26,510 nucleotides of DNA from an uncultured Chloroflexota bacterium (GCA_937876225.1 CALFIC010000149.1:1-26510); one strand, 5' to 3'. Shown: positions 1 to 9,748, numbered from the stretch's first letter. Numbers and translations: made by a program. Notes: a model not told the origin generated them from the sequence alone.

Positions 1-3000
1 CCGCAACATCTACCAAAACGAACACGTCGACACCGACAAACACGCCGACAAATACGCAAACCAATACGCAAACTCAGACCAATACCGCAACATCTACCAA
101 AACGAACACGTCGACACCGACAAACACGCCGACAAATACACAAACCAATACGCAAACTCAGACCAATACCGCAACACCAACCAAAACGTCAACCAGCACG
201 ATTACCAACACCCCTATCATTTTGTTACCCACAGCTCAACTCGTAGCACTAGGACAAAGTGGCAAATTAATCACTTGGGGTGACAATGCGCCCTATCACC
301 TCAATGAATTCCCTAACTTCAATAACATTGACATTGCCCAAATCGCAATGGGTGAACATCACGCTCTCGCGCTCACCAAAAACGGATCCGTCTATGGCTG
401 GGGTACCAACATCAAAGGCGAATTAACCATCCCCTCCGTAGCGCAAACCGGTGTCGTACAAATCGCAGTCGGGCAATACCATAGCGTGGCGCTCAAAGGC
501 GACGGCACCGTATATATGTGGGGCAATAGTACCTCACTCACCCCACCGAGCGGTGGTCTGTTGACCAATATTAGCCAAATTGCGACAGGAAGCAATCACA
601 CCATCCTGCTCAATTCCACTGGTCAGGTACGCATTTATGGCACAAGCGGGCAACAAATAGCATCGCCCATCCCAGTAGGGAGCGTCATCGTGGCAGTGGC
701 AGCGAGTGGCAACAATTCGTTGGCACTCGGCAACAATGGAGCCGTCTATCAATGGGGGGATAGCACACTCACGACACCACTGAACGCATCAGCTAATATG
801 ACGCAAATTTTTGCCCATGGCGGAATATACGGAGCATTGCGGCGTAATGGTGACTTGGTGTTGTGGGGTGCGGTACAGTCACTTGTAATCGACAGCAACG
901 CTGTTAGCACACCCAAATCGAGTGATAATGCCTGTCCATGTGTGACCGTTTCAAACATGAACGGCATCCGGAGCATTACCACCGCGCAGTGGGGTCTCAC
1001 CATCGCCAAACGCTCTGGTCAACGTATCACTTACCCCTATACATCAGCCCAAGTGCCTAGTAGTCTACCCATTGGAGCAATCCAGTTAAGTAGTTACCCC
1101 AGCTACACATTCGGTATGGCAATCATGCCCAATAGTACGACGTTGAGCACACCGACTGCCACCCAACCAGCTAATTTATCGATTCGTGATCTCCAAAATA
1201 ATACTACCCTCGGCGTACTAAGTGTATGGGGCAATTACCCAACAGTCAGCACTATCCCTGATGCCATCAAACCACCCACACAATTAATTCAAGTCGCGGC
1301 CGGGTATCGGCATCTCGTGGCACTTAAGCCCGATGGTATCGTGGTAGCCTGGGGTGATAACAGTTACGGGCAGGCAACGGTTCCCAGTGCACTCACCTTC
1401 AGCCGCTCAAATACGGATCCACTTAGGGTGGTAGCGATTGCTGCCGGCGCATTCTATTCCATGGCGTTACGCGCCAACGGTAGTGTGGTTGCCTGGGGTG
1501 ATAACGGCGCAGGCCAAACAAACATCCCATTTGCTATTTCAGATACGTTGAATCCGCCTGCAACTACTACAAACACTGTCACAAATACATCTACAAACAC
1601 AACCACTGCGACCAATACGAATACTCCAAACAAAACTAGCACCACAACCAGTACGAATACTGCCACGCGGACAAATACTCGTACGAACACCAGCACCGTC
1701 ACACCAAGTACCACAGCCGCTCCACTACCCTATGTGGTACAAATTGCCGCAGGTATGCGCCATTCAGTCGCATTAATGAGTAATGGTACTGTGCAGGGCT
1801 GGGGCGATAATACCTATGGGCAAATAAATACGCCCTACATCGCTGGAGTAGTCAAAATCGCTGCTGCCGGCTGGCATACTGTTGCGCTCCTGCGCAACAA
1901 AACTGTGGTAGCCTGGGGGCGCAATAATTATGGTCAAACCGATGTCACCACACTCACCAATGTAGTTGACATTGCAGCAACCCAAGACAATACCATCGTT
2001 TTGTTGGGCAATGGCCAAGTGGTTGTCATCGGGAGCAATGCGTATGAACAGCGCTACGTACCAGATGGTAACTACCAACGGATTGGTGGCGGTGTCTATC
2101 ATTTGTTGGCCATCCAAGCGAATGGGTCGATGAATGGCTGGGGATTTAATGCCAACAACCAACTCGCAATCCCGAGCAATATCGTATTCCCTTACCAAGT
2201 GGTGGGTGGCTTCAACTTTAGTGCGGCTTTGTCACAATCGATTGGCAGTGCCGAGATTGTGGCGGCCACTGCTACTGCCACGATTCCCATCATCCCCCAA
2301 ATCGCCACTTCATTGCCTGCGCTGAGCCGTACCAATCTGATTACCATCGCCAATGGCACGGCCGCAGCTATTACACCATTTACGGGTAATGGAGTCTCAT
2401 TTGCGAGTAACCTGACTGGGATTCTCGCGCTCGATGGCAGTGTGAGTTTCACCTCACAAACTGGGGCGACATTGCGCTGCATTGATGGCAATGTCATCCC
2501 CACCAGCCTCGCAAGCCGTAGCGATAATTATCAACTCTTGCTAAGCAACGTCTATGGCATGACCCTCAGTCGTAGTCGCACCGTGCGCGTGTGGGGTTGT
2601 AATGGATCAGTATCGAGCGATCTCACGACAACGTTGATTCCCAGTGCATTCCAAAACAATGTTGCCGAAATCGCGTTGCGTGGTACCCATATCATGATTC
2701 TCACCGTCGATGGCCGGATTTGGTCGAATCAATACACCATCCCACCCTTATCCAACATTCGCCACATCGCAGCGGGGAGTAATTTTGCCAGTGTGTTGTT
2801 GAGTGATGGAACGGTACGAGTCTGGGCGCTCAACAATCTTGACGGCATTTTGGACATCCCGAGTACCGCAACAACTCTTACAGAAATTGCCGCTGGCAAC
2901 TCCCATATCGTAGCCTTGCGCAGTGATGGTCGGAGCATTAGCTGGGGAGCCAACGCGAACGATGTCGGTCAAGCCGATACCCCGTTTGCAGCCAATTCCA

Positions 3001-5186
3001 GTGTTGTCGCGATTACCGCCGGCGAAGAGCAAAGCATGGCACTACTACGCAATGGCACTGCTATTGCCTGGGGCAATTACCCTGCCGGTACTAGTAATGC
3101 CCTCGACACGATTAATGCCAACCCTAATTACTTTATCAATGGATTTGCTACCGGAGATGGCCACATCGCACTCTACATTACCACAGTCACCCCGGGCAAT
3201 GCCTCACCAACGGTCATCTCTACAGCCACCGCGGTGGTTGTTCCCACCATGTCCTCACGAGCACTCGACATCCGTGATCAAGTAGCATGGTACACCATGG
3301 CGGAAACCACCATAAACGCAATGAATTTCAGTTGCGAACTTGCCTATGCCTGCCCCAGTACTGTTTTTGATGGCGCAAATGTGCTTAAATTCAATGACTA
3401 TCGTGGCGACGAGCTGAGTAGCACTAATCCGCTCAATCTCAACAGCACGATATTTAGCGTGCGGGTGCGGGTGCGACGTGATGCAATCAACCGTGCCGAT
3501 GTCTTCATGAGCCTCGGCACTCCAGGTACAGTCCGCGGCTATCTTAGTTTCGGTTTTGACCGCGAAAATCGTCCTTACTGTGGGTTTGGCCAAGACGAAT
3601 TACGCAGTACTACCTGGTATAACGATACCGAGTGGCATCAATATGCCTGTAGTTACGATCCTATTTCCCGTGAACGTACCCTATGGCGTGATCAAGCTAT
3701 TATCGCCCGCGATACCGTCATGCAACCATTCACGCCCGATGCCAATGCCAGAGTTATCATTGGACGACGCTATGACACCATGGCAGGATTGTCAGGGAAG
3801 TTGAGTGATTTCGAAATTCTCAACCGCGTCATCACCACCACCGATCTCACCACACCGAGCCAAATCAGTGCCGGAAGCAAACTCTTGCAACTCCAACTCG
3901 AAACCCAAATCCCCAATGTGGCACCGAGTCAGCTTAATGCCCGCTGTGACATGAGTACGTGTCCCGCCTTTGTATCGCAATTCTTTACTGATGATGGCAT
4001 CAACATTGCGCCCCATGATGGCATGGCGGCACAGTTTTGTAATCCCAATATCCCCAGCGCCAACCCAGCCTGTAATAGTCGCATGGTGATTAATACGCTC
4101 CCGTCTGCACCTAGTTTCACCCTGTCGCTTTGGGCTACGAGCAGATTTCGCAATACAAATGCAAGTGTCATATCGCGGGCAAATATCGACCCGAGCAATA
4201 GTCAGCGAACGACTTCAGGGCTGTTTATTAGCCTGCATGATAATCTAAATGGCACACCAAGCGCCAAATGTACGTGGGTCGATAATTTCTCGCAAAAGAC
4301 CATATTGGAATACCAGTTTACACCCCGTACCGGCATTGTGGCAGCATTACAAAACTGGCAGCAATTTGCCTGTAGCTATGATGCTAGCCAATCACCTGCT
4401 AAAATCAGTTTTTATGTCAACGGACAATTAGTCAACAGCCAACCAGTAGGCGCTACCGTTCAAATAACTGGCCCTGTCGAAATCGGGTATAACAGCATGA
4501 ATCCGATGATGGGAGAAACTCAATTCAACGGTTATGTCGATGATGTAATTGTCTATAATTCGGCTGTTTCGGCAGCCACCATCATACAAATCTACAATGC
4601 CACCACCCCCGATCAATTCCTTGCAACGGCAATTCCCACCGCATGTCCGAGTGCGTGTGCGACCACAACGTTCACTCCAACGCGGACGTTTACCAACAGT
4701 CCAACCCGCGTTTCCACCAAGACACCGCTCCCGGCATCATGGACTCCCAGCATGCAAATTCTCCCCTCGAAGACGCCAACCATGACCAGCACGCTCACAT
4801 CCACCACAACCAGAACCACGTCGCCGACGTCAACGCTCACTTTTACGACGTTCCCCACTGCAACACCTAGCAATTCTCAAACACGAACACCTACTTCCAC
4901 CCGCACGCCGCTCTTTATCACCCGCACTATCATGGCGATTCGTAGCCCCACATACTATATACAAACTCAAATAGCCAGTTCGTGGACACGCACGCCCTCT
5001 ACAACGTCAACAATTACCGTAACATCAACGGTAACCAATACGAGTACAAGGACTGCAACGCCACTCCTATCGCCGACGCCATATCCATACCCAATCGCAG
5101 GATCTGCGAGCAACACGCGGAGTCCCAATAGTCAACAATCCTCACTACAATCGTTGGTGCAATGGATGGTAAATCTCTTCCGCTAG
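1..5186 (+). CDS. Giant RCC1-propeller / LamG protein with Thr-rich linkers, 5' end missing
   Basis: The frame is open from the left edge (first full codon at 3), so the true start lies outside the window; the TTG at 222 is only an internal codon. The visible part has about 1,727 residues. In order it shows a Thr-rich stretch (3-220), a first RCC1-like block (about 225-1130), a second block of seven units (about 1200-2240) interrupted by a Thr-rich insert at 1555-1722, a third degenerate block (about 2340-3180), two LamG/concanavalin-like domains (about 3270-3850 and 3900-4600), and a Thr/Pro/Ser-rich tail. RCC1 units have the form 'AAGxxHxVALxxDGxVVAWGDN', about 40 residues each. Each LamG domain carries a 'WHQYACSYD' or 'WQQFACSYD' strand. 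There is no LPXTG motif or C-terminal membrane helix. RCC1 propellers and LamG domains usually bind proteins or glycans, so an extracellular adhesive role is inferred. No enzyme motif is visible. Confidence 0.85.
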   Translation, partial: ATSTKTNTSTPTNTPTNTQTNTQTQTNTATSTKTNTSTPTNTPTNTQTNTQTQTNTATPTKTSTSTITNTPIILLPTAQLVALGQSGKLITWGDNAPYHLNEFPNFNNIDIAQIAMGEHHALALTKNGSVYGWGTNIKGELTIPSVAQTGVVQIAVGQYHSVALKGDGTVYMWGNSTSLTPPSGGLLTNISQIATGSNHTILLNSTGQVRIYGTSGQQIASPIPVGSVIVAVAASGNNSLALGNNGAVYQWGDSTLTTPLNASANMTQIFAHGGIYGALRRNGDLVLWGAVQSLVIDSNAVSTPKSSDNACPCVTVSNMNGIRSITTAQWGLTIAKRSGQRITYPYTSAQVPSSLPIGAIQLSSYPSYTFGMAIMPNSTTLSTPTATQPANLSIRDLQNNTTLGVLSVWGNYPTVSTIPDAIKPPTQLIQVAAGYRHLVALKPDGIVVAWGDNSYGQATVPSALTFSRSNTDPLRVVAIAAGAFYSMALRANGSVVAWGDNGAGQTNIPFAISDTLNPPATTTNTVTNTSTNTTTATNTNTPNKTSTTTSTNTATRTNTRTNTSTVTPSTTAAPLPYVVQIAAGMRHSVALMSNGTVQGWGDNTYGQINTPYIAGVVKIAAAGWHTVALLRNKTVVAWGRNNYGQTDVTTLTNVVDIAATQDNTIVLLGNGQVVVIGSNAYEQRYVPDGNYQRIGGGVYHLLAIQANGSMNGWGFNANNQLAIPSNIVFPYQVVGGFNFSAALSQSIGSAEIVAATATATIPIIPQIATSLPALSRTNLITIANGTAAAITPFTGNGVSFASNLTGILALDGSVSFTSQTGATLRCIDGNVIPTSLASRSDNYQLLLSNVYGMTLSRSRTVRVWGCNGSVSSDLTTTLIPSAFQNNVAEIALRGTHIMILTVDGRIWSNQYTIPPLSNIRHIAAGSNFASVLLSDGTVRVWALNNLDGILDIPSTATTLTEIAAGNSHIVALRSDGRSISWGANANDVGQADTPFAANSSVVAITAGEEQSMALLRNGTAIAWGNYPAGTSNALDTINANPNYFINGFATGDGHIALYITTVTPGNASPTVISTATAVVVPTMSSRALDIRDQVAWYTMAETTINAMNFSCELAYACPSTVFDGANVLKFNDYRGDELSSTNPLNLNSTIFSVRVRVRRDAINRADVFMSLGTPGTVRGYLSFGFDRENRPYCGFGQDELRSTTWYNDTEWHQYACSYDPISRERTLWRDQAIIARDTVMQPFTPDANARVIIGRRYDTMAGLSGKLSDFEILNRVITTTDLTTPSQISAGSKLLQLQLETQIPNVAPSQLNARCDMSTCPAFVSQFFTDDGINIAPHDGMAAQFCNPNIPSANPACNSRMVINTLPSAPSFTLSLWATSRFRNTNASVISRANIDPSNSQRTTSGLFISLHDNLNGTPSAKCTWVDNFSQKTILEYQFTPRTGIVAALQNWQQFACSYDASQSPAKISFYVNGQLVNSQPVGATVQITGPVEIGYNSMNPMMGETQFNGYVDDVIVYNSAVSAATIIQIYNATTPDQFLATAIPTACPSACATTTFTPTRTFTNSPTRVSTKTPLPASWTPSMQILPSKTPTMTSTLTSTTTRTTSPTSTLTFTTFPTATPSNSQTRTPTSTRTPLFITRTIMAIRSPTYYIQTQIASSWTRTPSTTSTITVTSTVTNTSTRTATPLLSPTPYPYPIAGSASNTRSPNSQQSSLQSLVQWMVNLFR
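3..170 (+). repeat. 84-bp in-frame tandem repeat (two full copies)
   Basis: Positions 3-86 and 87-170 are identical except for one base (tacgcaa versus tacacaa). The next bases (171 onwards) begin a third copy that diverges after about 8 bases. The unit is 28 codons, so copy-number change keeps the frame. It encodes alternating Thr with Asn, Pro, Ser, Lys or Gln. The array probably continues to the left of the window. Confidence 0.92.
1555..1722 (+). repeat. Thr-rich low-complexity insert inside an RCC1 block
   Basis: This stretch encodes about 55 residues in which almost every second residue is Thr, the others being mostly Asn, Ala, Ser, Lys or Arg. It lies between RCC1 units of the second propeller: WGDN-type units occur directly on both sides. 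Codons are mainly aca/acc/act with aat/aac, giving a near 6-bp nucleotide period. Confidence 0.8.
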
Positions 5187-5349
5187 CAGACAGGAATTCA
5201 TCATCACTGTTGCGCTGTTTGATATGTCATCCAACGATACCAACACTAATCTAAACTGCCTGGCCTCCATAAAATACAAACCCAGCTATAGCACTACCCC
5301 ATTGACACACAAAATCACCTGACCGTTCATCACACAATATACGAACATG

Positions 5350-5432
5350 TACCTATCCCCAAAAAACCACTACACCGTACACGGCATCTACCTATCCACA
5401 AAAAGCCCGCTACACTCATCGGTGTAGCGGGC
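5350..5432 (-). terminator. Rho-independent terminator of the RCC1 gene at 5453-9748, with a decayed duplicate
   Basis: A perfect 11-bp stem (5405-5415 with 5422-5432, arm GCCCGCTACAC) closes a 6-base loop. On the - strand it is followed by TTTTT (5400-5404). It starts 20 bases after the stop codon of the - strand gene. About 39 bp further on, 5350-5376 repeats the downstream arm, the T-run and the flank TGGATAGGTA imperfectly but has lost the pairing arm, so it looks like a decayed copy. The rest of the 5187-5452 gap shows no gene and no clear terminator for the + strand gene. Confidence 0.85.
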
Positions 5433-5452
5433 CACATACAAACCTGCCGTTA

Positions 5453-8400
5453 TTATCTGGTACGGGTCGGAACGACCGACGCTGTCAACGTGATAGTGGG
5501 GGTCTCCGTTCGCGTCTTTGAGGGAGTCAGCGATTCCGTGGGAATCAATGTCTCTGAGGCCGTTAAGGTAGGATTCGACGTGCTTGTCGGCGTCCGTGAG
5601 ACCAATGCATTAAAAATACTATTCCCATACATGACGATACTACCATCTGCATGCCCGATAACCGTATTGAGGTTTGCAACTGCCACAACGATTGCATCAT
5701 TGATATCAGACGGAATAGCAATCACACCACCGTCATTACTCCCCCATGCCACCACACTGCCGTCATTTTTAAGTGCAACAGAACAGCGCCGACCTGCGGA
5801 GATTTGCATGACGTCAGTAAGATCACGCGGAATGGAAATCTGGCCTTTATCATTAGCCCCCCAGCCAATAACGGTACCATTATCCATTAGGGCTAACGTG
5901 TGGTTTTCGCCTGCAGCTACTGCAACGACATTACTTGTTCCTGCAGGCACAGTCGCTTGTCCAAAGGTATTATCACCCCAGGCAACCACACTTCCGTCGC
6001 TCTTTACTACGACCACATGGCGATCGCCTGCAGCTACCGCTATCACATCACGGAGATTGGCTGGCACCCTTAATTGTAGGGCATCATTCCGGCCCCACAT
6101 CACCACAGTGGTGTCTTTTTTGAGTGCAATGGCAAAGCGTGCACCGGCAGCAATCGCAGTTACATTACTTTGGGCTGCAATCGGCACATTGAGTTCGCCA
6201 TAGTCGTTACTCCCCCACGCATACACTCGGCCATTCACTCCCAGTCCATACGAGGTAGCAAGCGAAGTCGCAATATCGGTAAACCGCATATTTTTGAGTG
6301 CTGGGGGAATTGAAGTTTCGCCATGCCGATTATCGCCCCATGTCACGAGTGTGTCGTTTTGCAATAATCCAAGTGTAAAGGAATTACCTACAGAAACTTT
6401 ACGCAACGTATTCTGCAACGCAGTAGCGGTAAAGGTCTTGCTCGCAGTAAAAGTTTCGGTTGGCGTATTGGTTCTCGTATAGGTCGGAGTACTCGTACGA
6501 GTATTGGTTGGCGTATAGGTATCAGTTTCGGTCGGTGTATCAGTTTCGGTTGCGGTATCAGTCGGTGTATCGGTGTATGTTGGGGTATTCGTATAGGTAT
6601 TTGTGACCGTATAGGTATTGGTCGGTGTTTTGGTCGGTGTTTTGGTACGGGTATTTGTGCGGGTATTGGTTGCTGTATAGGTTGCGGTATCGGTTGGCGT
6701 ATTACTTGGGGTGCTGGTAGATGTTTTCGTTTTGGTATAGGTGCGGGTATTGCTCGGCGTATGGGTACTGGTATTGGTGGCAGTATTGGTTACAGTATTG
6801 CTACTTGTCGCCGTATTACTCGGCGTGCGGGTATTGCTGGGTGTGCGCGTATAACTTGGCGTGTTTGTATTGGTTGCAGTATAGGTATCCGTAGCCGTAT
6901 TACTTGGCGTACGGGTTTTGGTATACGTACGGGTATTACTTGGCGTATGGGTACTGGTATTGGTTGGAGTAAATGTATTGGTATTGGTAGCGGTATCCGT
7001 TGGCGTGTTGGTATAGGTACGGGTGTTGGTATAGGTACGGGTATTCGTTTCTGTTTGTGAGGGGGTATACGATGGTGTTGCCGTATACAAAAACGCCGTG
7101 ACATTAAATGATTTCGTAACAGACGGTGCTGACGCCCACAAGATGTTATTGTTCATGCCACCACCTTGGGCTGCCGTCAGCGTACACACTCCAGATCCTA
7201 CAATATTAATAGTTGTGCCATTACTCACGGTACAAATTGACGGGGTTGATGAAGTGTATGTCGCTTGGAGCCCAGAAGTTGTCGTCGTGAGATTTCCTCC
7301 ATTAAATGGGGAACTCACATAACTCGCCGAGTAGTTTTTCTGGTAATCAACTGAGGTCACATCCCACACAATCGTCTGGGGATCACCTTGTGAGATGTTG
7401 TCAATCCAAAAGGTGGCACCTGACGCTTTACCGCCTGTTTTGTCGAAGGTGCCATTCACAAAGACAAAGCGATAGCCATACTTGGTACTCGGCACAAGCA
7501 CACTCGCAAATTGCCAGCCAGTGACACTCGTACCGGTTGTTTCAAGCACTTGGTATTGTTTACAGTCAGCAGCGGTACCCGACTGGACACCATTACCATC
7601 AGCATCGACGTCAAGCAGGTAACCGAGCACCGCAAAGTCATCGGTACCAGCTGCGGAATACCAGTCAAGGGTAATTACTTGATTGGCAATACCATAAAAG
7701 ACATCACTATAAATCGCCGGACCATGGGCTACGTGATAGCCATTGGTCCCAGACCCTGTCCCCAAATTCAGTTTGACTGCCGAAGAACCATTACTTACCG
7801 GGACACTAGCGCTCACGTTCGGGACATTTGATGTCGTAAAACCACTAAACGAACCGGTATCATCATCGTTAGTAGGCTTCGGCCCCTTGGACGAAACCCA
7901 CGACGGCACACTGCCATACGCCACAGGACGGGTCCAAATATTGGCATAATTGGTGGTATCTACGGTCGTACAACCACCGAGTACCGTAGTCCCCAAATTA
8001 ATTCGCGAGTTCACCACAGTCCAATTGGTTAAGCCGTTTTCAAAGCTACCGTTTTTGAGCACGGGAATTGGGGTGGGTGTCAATGACGGAGTCAACGTAT
8101 TTGTTTTGGTCGGCGTATTTGTTTTAGTCGACGTATAGGTACGCGACGGTGTATACGTTTCGGTGGGAGTATTGGTTTCGGTGGGAGTATCAGTCTCTGT
8201 AGGGGTATCCGTAATCGTCGGTGTGTACGTAACGGTATATGTTTCGGTAGGGGTATCAGTAGGAGTATTGGTATCAGTTTCGGTGGGGGTATCGGTTTCG
8301 GTAGGAGTATCAGTCAATGTATGTGTCGGTGTTAAGGTATCGGTAGGAGTGTTGGTATCGGTTTCGGTAGGGGTATCAGTTTCGGTAGGGGTATCGGTTT

Positions 8401-9748
8401 TAGTTGCGGTATACGTCAAGGTATCAGTAGGGGTGTTGGTGTCAGTAGGGGTATTGGTGTCTGTTTCAGTAGGGGTGTCTGTTTCGGTTGCGGTATCGGT
8501 AGGAGTATATGTGGGGGTCTTACTACGGGTATAGGTAGGGGTATCGGTTTCGGTGGGGGTATCAGTTTCGGTGGCAGTATCGGTCGCCGTGTCCGTTGCG
8601 GTCGATGACGAAGTATATGTCGGAGTATAGGTTTTGGTATAGGTTTTCGTTTTGGAGGAAGTACGGGTCCGTGTATACGTGCGGGTATTCGTTGCAGTAT
8701 CCGTGGCGGTCATATAGCGTGTCGAGGTATGCGTACGCGTAATTTTGGAGCTAAATACCGACCCCCCATAAGTACGCACACTTCCATCAGGCAACCCAAA
8801 CACCGTATTGATATGCCCAGCTCCCATTACAGAAACCGCGCCAGGACGACTAAATTCGCGCGGGAAGAGCACGGCAGTGTACATGTTGCTGCCCCACCCA
8901 ACCACAGAACCATCACTGCGCATCGCTACCGAAAAATATTGTCCTGTCGCTATTTGGGTAACATTCACAAGATTAACAGGCACCTTAACCTGTCCATACA
9001 CATTCGAACCCCACATCACCACCGTGCCATTACTAAGCAAGGCCATTGAGTGATCCTCACCGGCACTAATTGCCGTTACTCCACTCAAGCCCGCAGGCAC
9101 CTTAGCCTGACCATATTGATTATCACCCCATGCGACTACTGTGCCATCACTTTTGAGCGCAAGTGCATGCCGAGCACCCGCAGCAATCGCAGTTACCCCA
9201 CGTAATCCTGCCGGAACTTCGATTTGCCCCTTGTTGTTGCGCCCCCACGCAATCACCGTTCCATCACTTTTGAGCGCCATGGCATAATTACCACTCGCTG
9301 AAATTGCGTCGACGCCCGTTTGGGCTGCGATAGGGATTGTACCTTCGTTATAAGTCGTCGTTTCTCCCCAAGAAACCAAATTTCCGCTCATATCTAATGC
9401 AAACGCGACATATAAACTCGCCGCGACATCTTTGAACAAAGTATCTTTATAACGATAGGGAATTGTACTCTGCCAAAATCGATTATCCCCCCACGAAACT
9501 AAGGTGTCATTTTGCAAAATTCCCAACATCCACGATGACCCAATAGCAATTTTTTTTAAATCATACGGCGCTCGTGGTTGTCCTACCTGCACGCCGGCAA
9601 CCACTGGGGTTGGTGTATTATCCACTGGAGTTGGTGTATTTGGTTCATTTGCTGCTTGGCTTACGGTGACAGTACTCCCAAATGCAACAAACAGACTCAC
9701 TATTATCATGCCACAAACAAGCCAAATACGCGTATACAAACGACTCAT
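5453..9748 (-). CDS. Secreted protein with two seven-unit RCC1 propellers and Thr-rich linkers
   Basis: 1,431 residues, ATG start at 9748. A signal peptide is visible: basic start, hydrophobic segment at about 8-24, and a likely cleavage after VSQA (residue 32). Then come RCC1 propeller 1 (about 60-335), a Thr-rich linker (about 340-560), a middle region opening with 'NGSFENGLTNW' that looks like a carbohydrate-binding jelly-roll (about 570-800), an Ig-like segment with 'TSSTPSICTVSNG' (about 800-885), a second Thr-rich linker (about 886-1105), RCC1 propeller 2 (about 1108-1380), and a Ser/Thr tail. Each propeller has seven units of about 40 residues, and units correspond one to one (unit 1 'LQNDTLVSWGDN' versus 'LQNDTLVTWGDN'), so a whole propeller was duplicated. 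The gene is convergent with the related gene at 1-5186 and ends in a strong terminator. Extracellular binding or adhesion is inferred; no catalytic motif is seen. Confidence 0.9.
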   Translation of the reverse strand: MSRLYTRIWLVCGMIIVSLFVAFGSTVTVSQAANEPNTPTPVDNTPTPVVAGVQVGQPRAPYDLKKIAIGSSWMLGILQNDTLVSWGDNRFWQSTIPYRYKDTLFKDVAASLYVAFALDMSGNLVSWGETTTYNEGTIPIAAQTGVDAISASGNYAMALKSDGTVIAWGRNNKGQIEVPAGLRGVTAIAAGARHALALKSDGTVVAWGDNQYGQAKVPAGLSGVTAISAGEDHSMALLSNGTVVMWGSNVYGQVKVPVNLVNVTQIATGQYFSVAMRSDGSVVGWGSNMYTAVLFPREFSRPGAVSVMGAGHINTVFGLPDGSVRTYGGSVFSSKITRTHTSTRYMTATDTATNTRTYTRTRTSSKTKTYTKTYTPTYTSSSTATDTATDTATETDTPTETDTPTYTRSKTPTYTPTDTATETDTPTETDTNTPTDTNTPTDTLTYTATKTDTPTETDTPTETDTNTPTDTLTPTHTLTDTPTETDTPTETDTNTPTDTPTETYTVTYTPTITDTPTETDTPTETNTPTETYTPSRTYTSTKTNTPTKTNTLTPSLTPTPIPVLKNGSFENGLTNWTVVNSRINLGTTVLGGCTTVDTTNYANIWTRPVAYGSVPSWVSSKGPKPTNDDDTGSFSGFTTSNVPNVSASVPVSNGSSAVKLNLGTGSGTNGYHVAHGPAIYSDVFYGIANQVITLDWYSAAGTDDFAVLGYLLDVDADGNGVQSGTAADCKQYQVLETTGTSVTGWQFASVLVPSTKYGYRFVFVNGTFDKTGGKASGATFWIDNISQGDPQTIVWDVTSVDYQKNYSASYVSSPFNGGNLTTTTSGLQATYTSSTPSICTVSNGTTINIVGSGVCTLTAAQGGGMNNNILWASAPSVTKSFNVTAFLYTATPSYTPSQTETNTRTYTNTRTYTNTPTDTATNTNTFTPTNTSTHTPSNTRTYTKTRTPSNTATDTYTATNTNTPSYTRTPSNTRTPSNTATSSNTVTNTATNTSTHTPSNTRTYTKTKTSTSTPSNTPTDTATYTATNTRTNTRTKTPTKTPTNTYTVTNTYTNTPTYTDTPTDTATETDTPTETDTYTPTNTRTSTPTYTRTNTPTETFTASKTFTATALQNTLRKVSVGNSFTLGLLQNDTLVTWGDNRHGETSIPPALKNMRFTDIATSLATSYGLGVNGRVYAWGSNDYGELNVPIAAQSNVTAIAAGARFAIALKKDTTVVMWGRNDALQLRVPANLRDVIAVAAGDRHVVVVKSDGSVVAWGDNTFGQATVPAGTSNVVAVAAGENHTLALMDNGTVIGWGANDKGQISIPRDLTDVMQISAGRRCSVALKNDGSVVAWGSNDGGVIAIPSDINDAIVVAVANLNTVIGHADGSIVMYGNSIFNALVSRTPTSTSNPTLTASETLIPTESLTPSKTRTETPTITLTASVVPTRTR
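6430..7090 (-). repeat. Thr-rich linker repeat 2 of the secreted RCC1 protein
   Basis: About 220 codons in which Thr occupies nearly every second position, alternating with Asn, Pro, Asp, Tyr, Arg, Lys, Ser or Ala. Short motifs such as TPSNT and TRTYT recur. At nucleotide level the region is a degenerate 6-bp array, read as ggtatt/ggtgtt-type words on the + strand. It separates the Ig-like segment from propeller 2. Confidence 0.85.
8080..8745 (-). repeat. Thr-rich linker repeat 1 of the secreted RCC1 protein
   Basis: About 220 codons with Thr at almost every second residue. This linker is richer in acid residues than linker 2: TPTETDTP and TNTPTDT recur many times. The near-identical words 'ggtatcagtttcggt' reoccur on the + strand, so copy-number change by slippage or recombination is plausible. 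It joins propeller 1 to the jelly-roll region. Confidence 0.85.

Noticed and set aside
222..224. TTG as the start of the left-edge RCC1 gene
   Set aside because: The frame is open upstream to the window edge with the same Thr-rich coding pattern, and no signal peptide follows the TTG.
5187..5349. Terminator or small gene after the + strand RCC1 gene
   Set aside because: I could find no stem with a T-run on the + strand and no ORF with a ribosome site.
5490..6203. 237-codon + strand ORF
   Set aside because: It lies antisense to RCC1 propeller 2; the - strand reading has clear repeats and the + strand reading has none.
8163..8534. Long Val/Ser-rich ORF on the + strand
   Set aside because: It is the antisense reading of the Thr-rich linker (ggt/gta words give Val and Gly) and has no independent coding signs.
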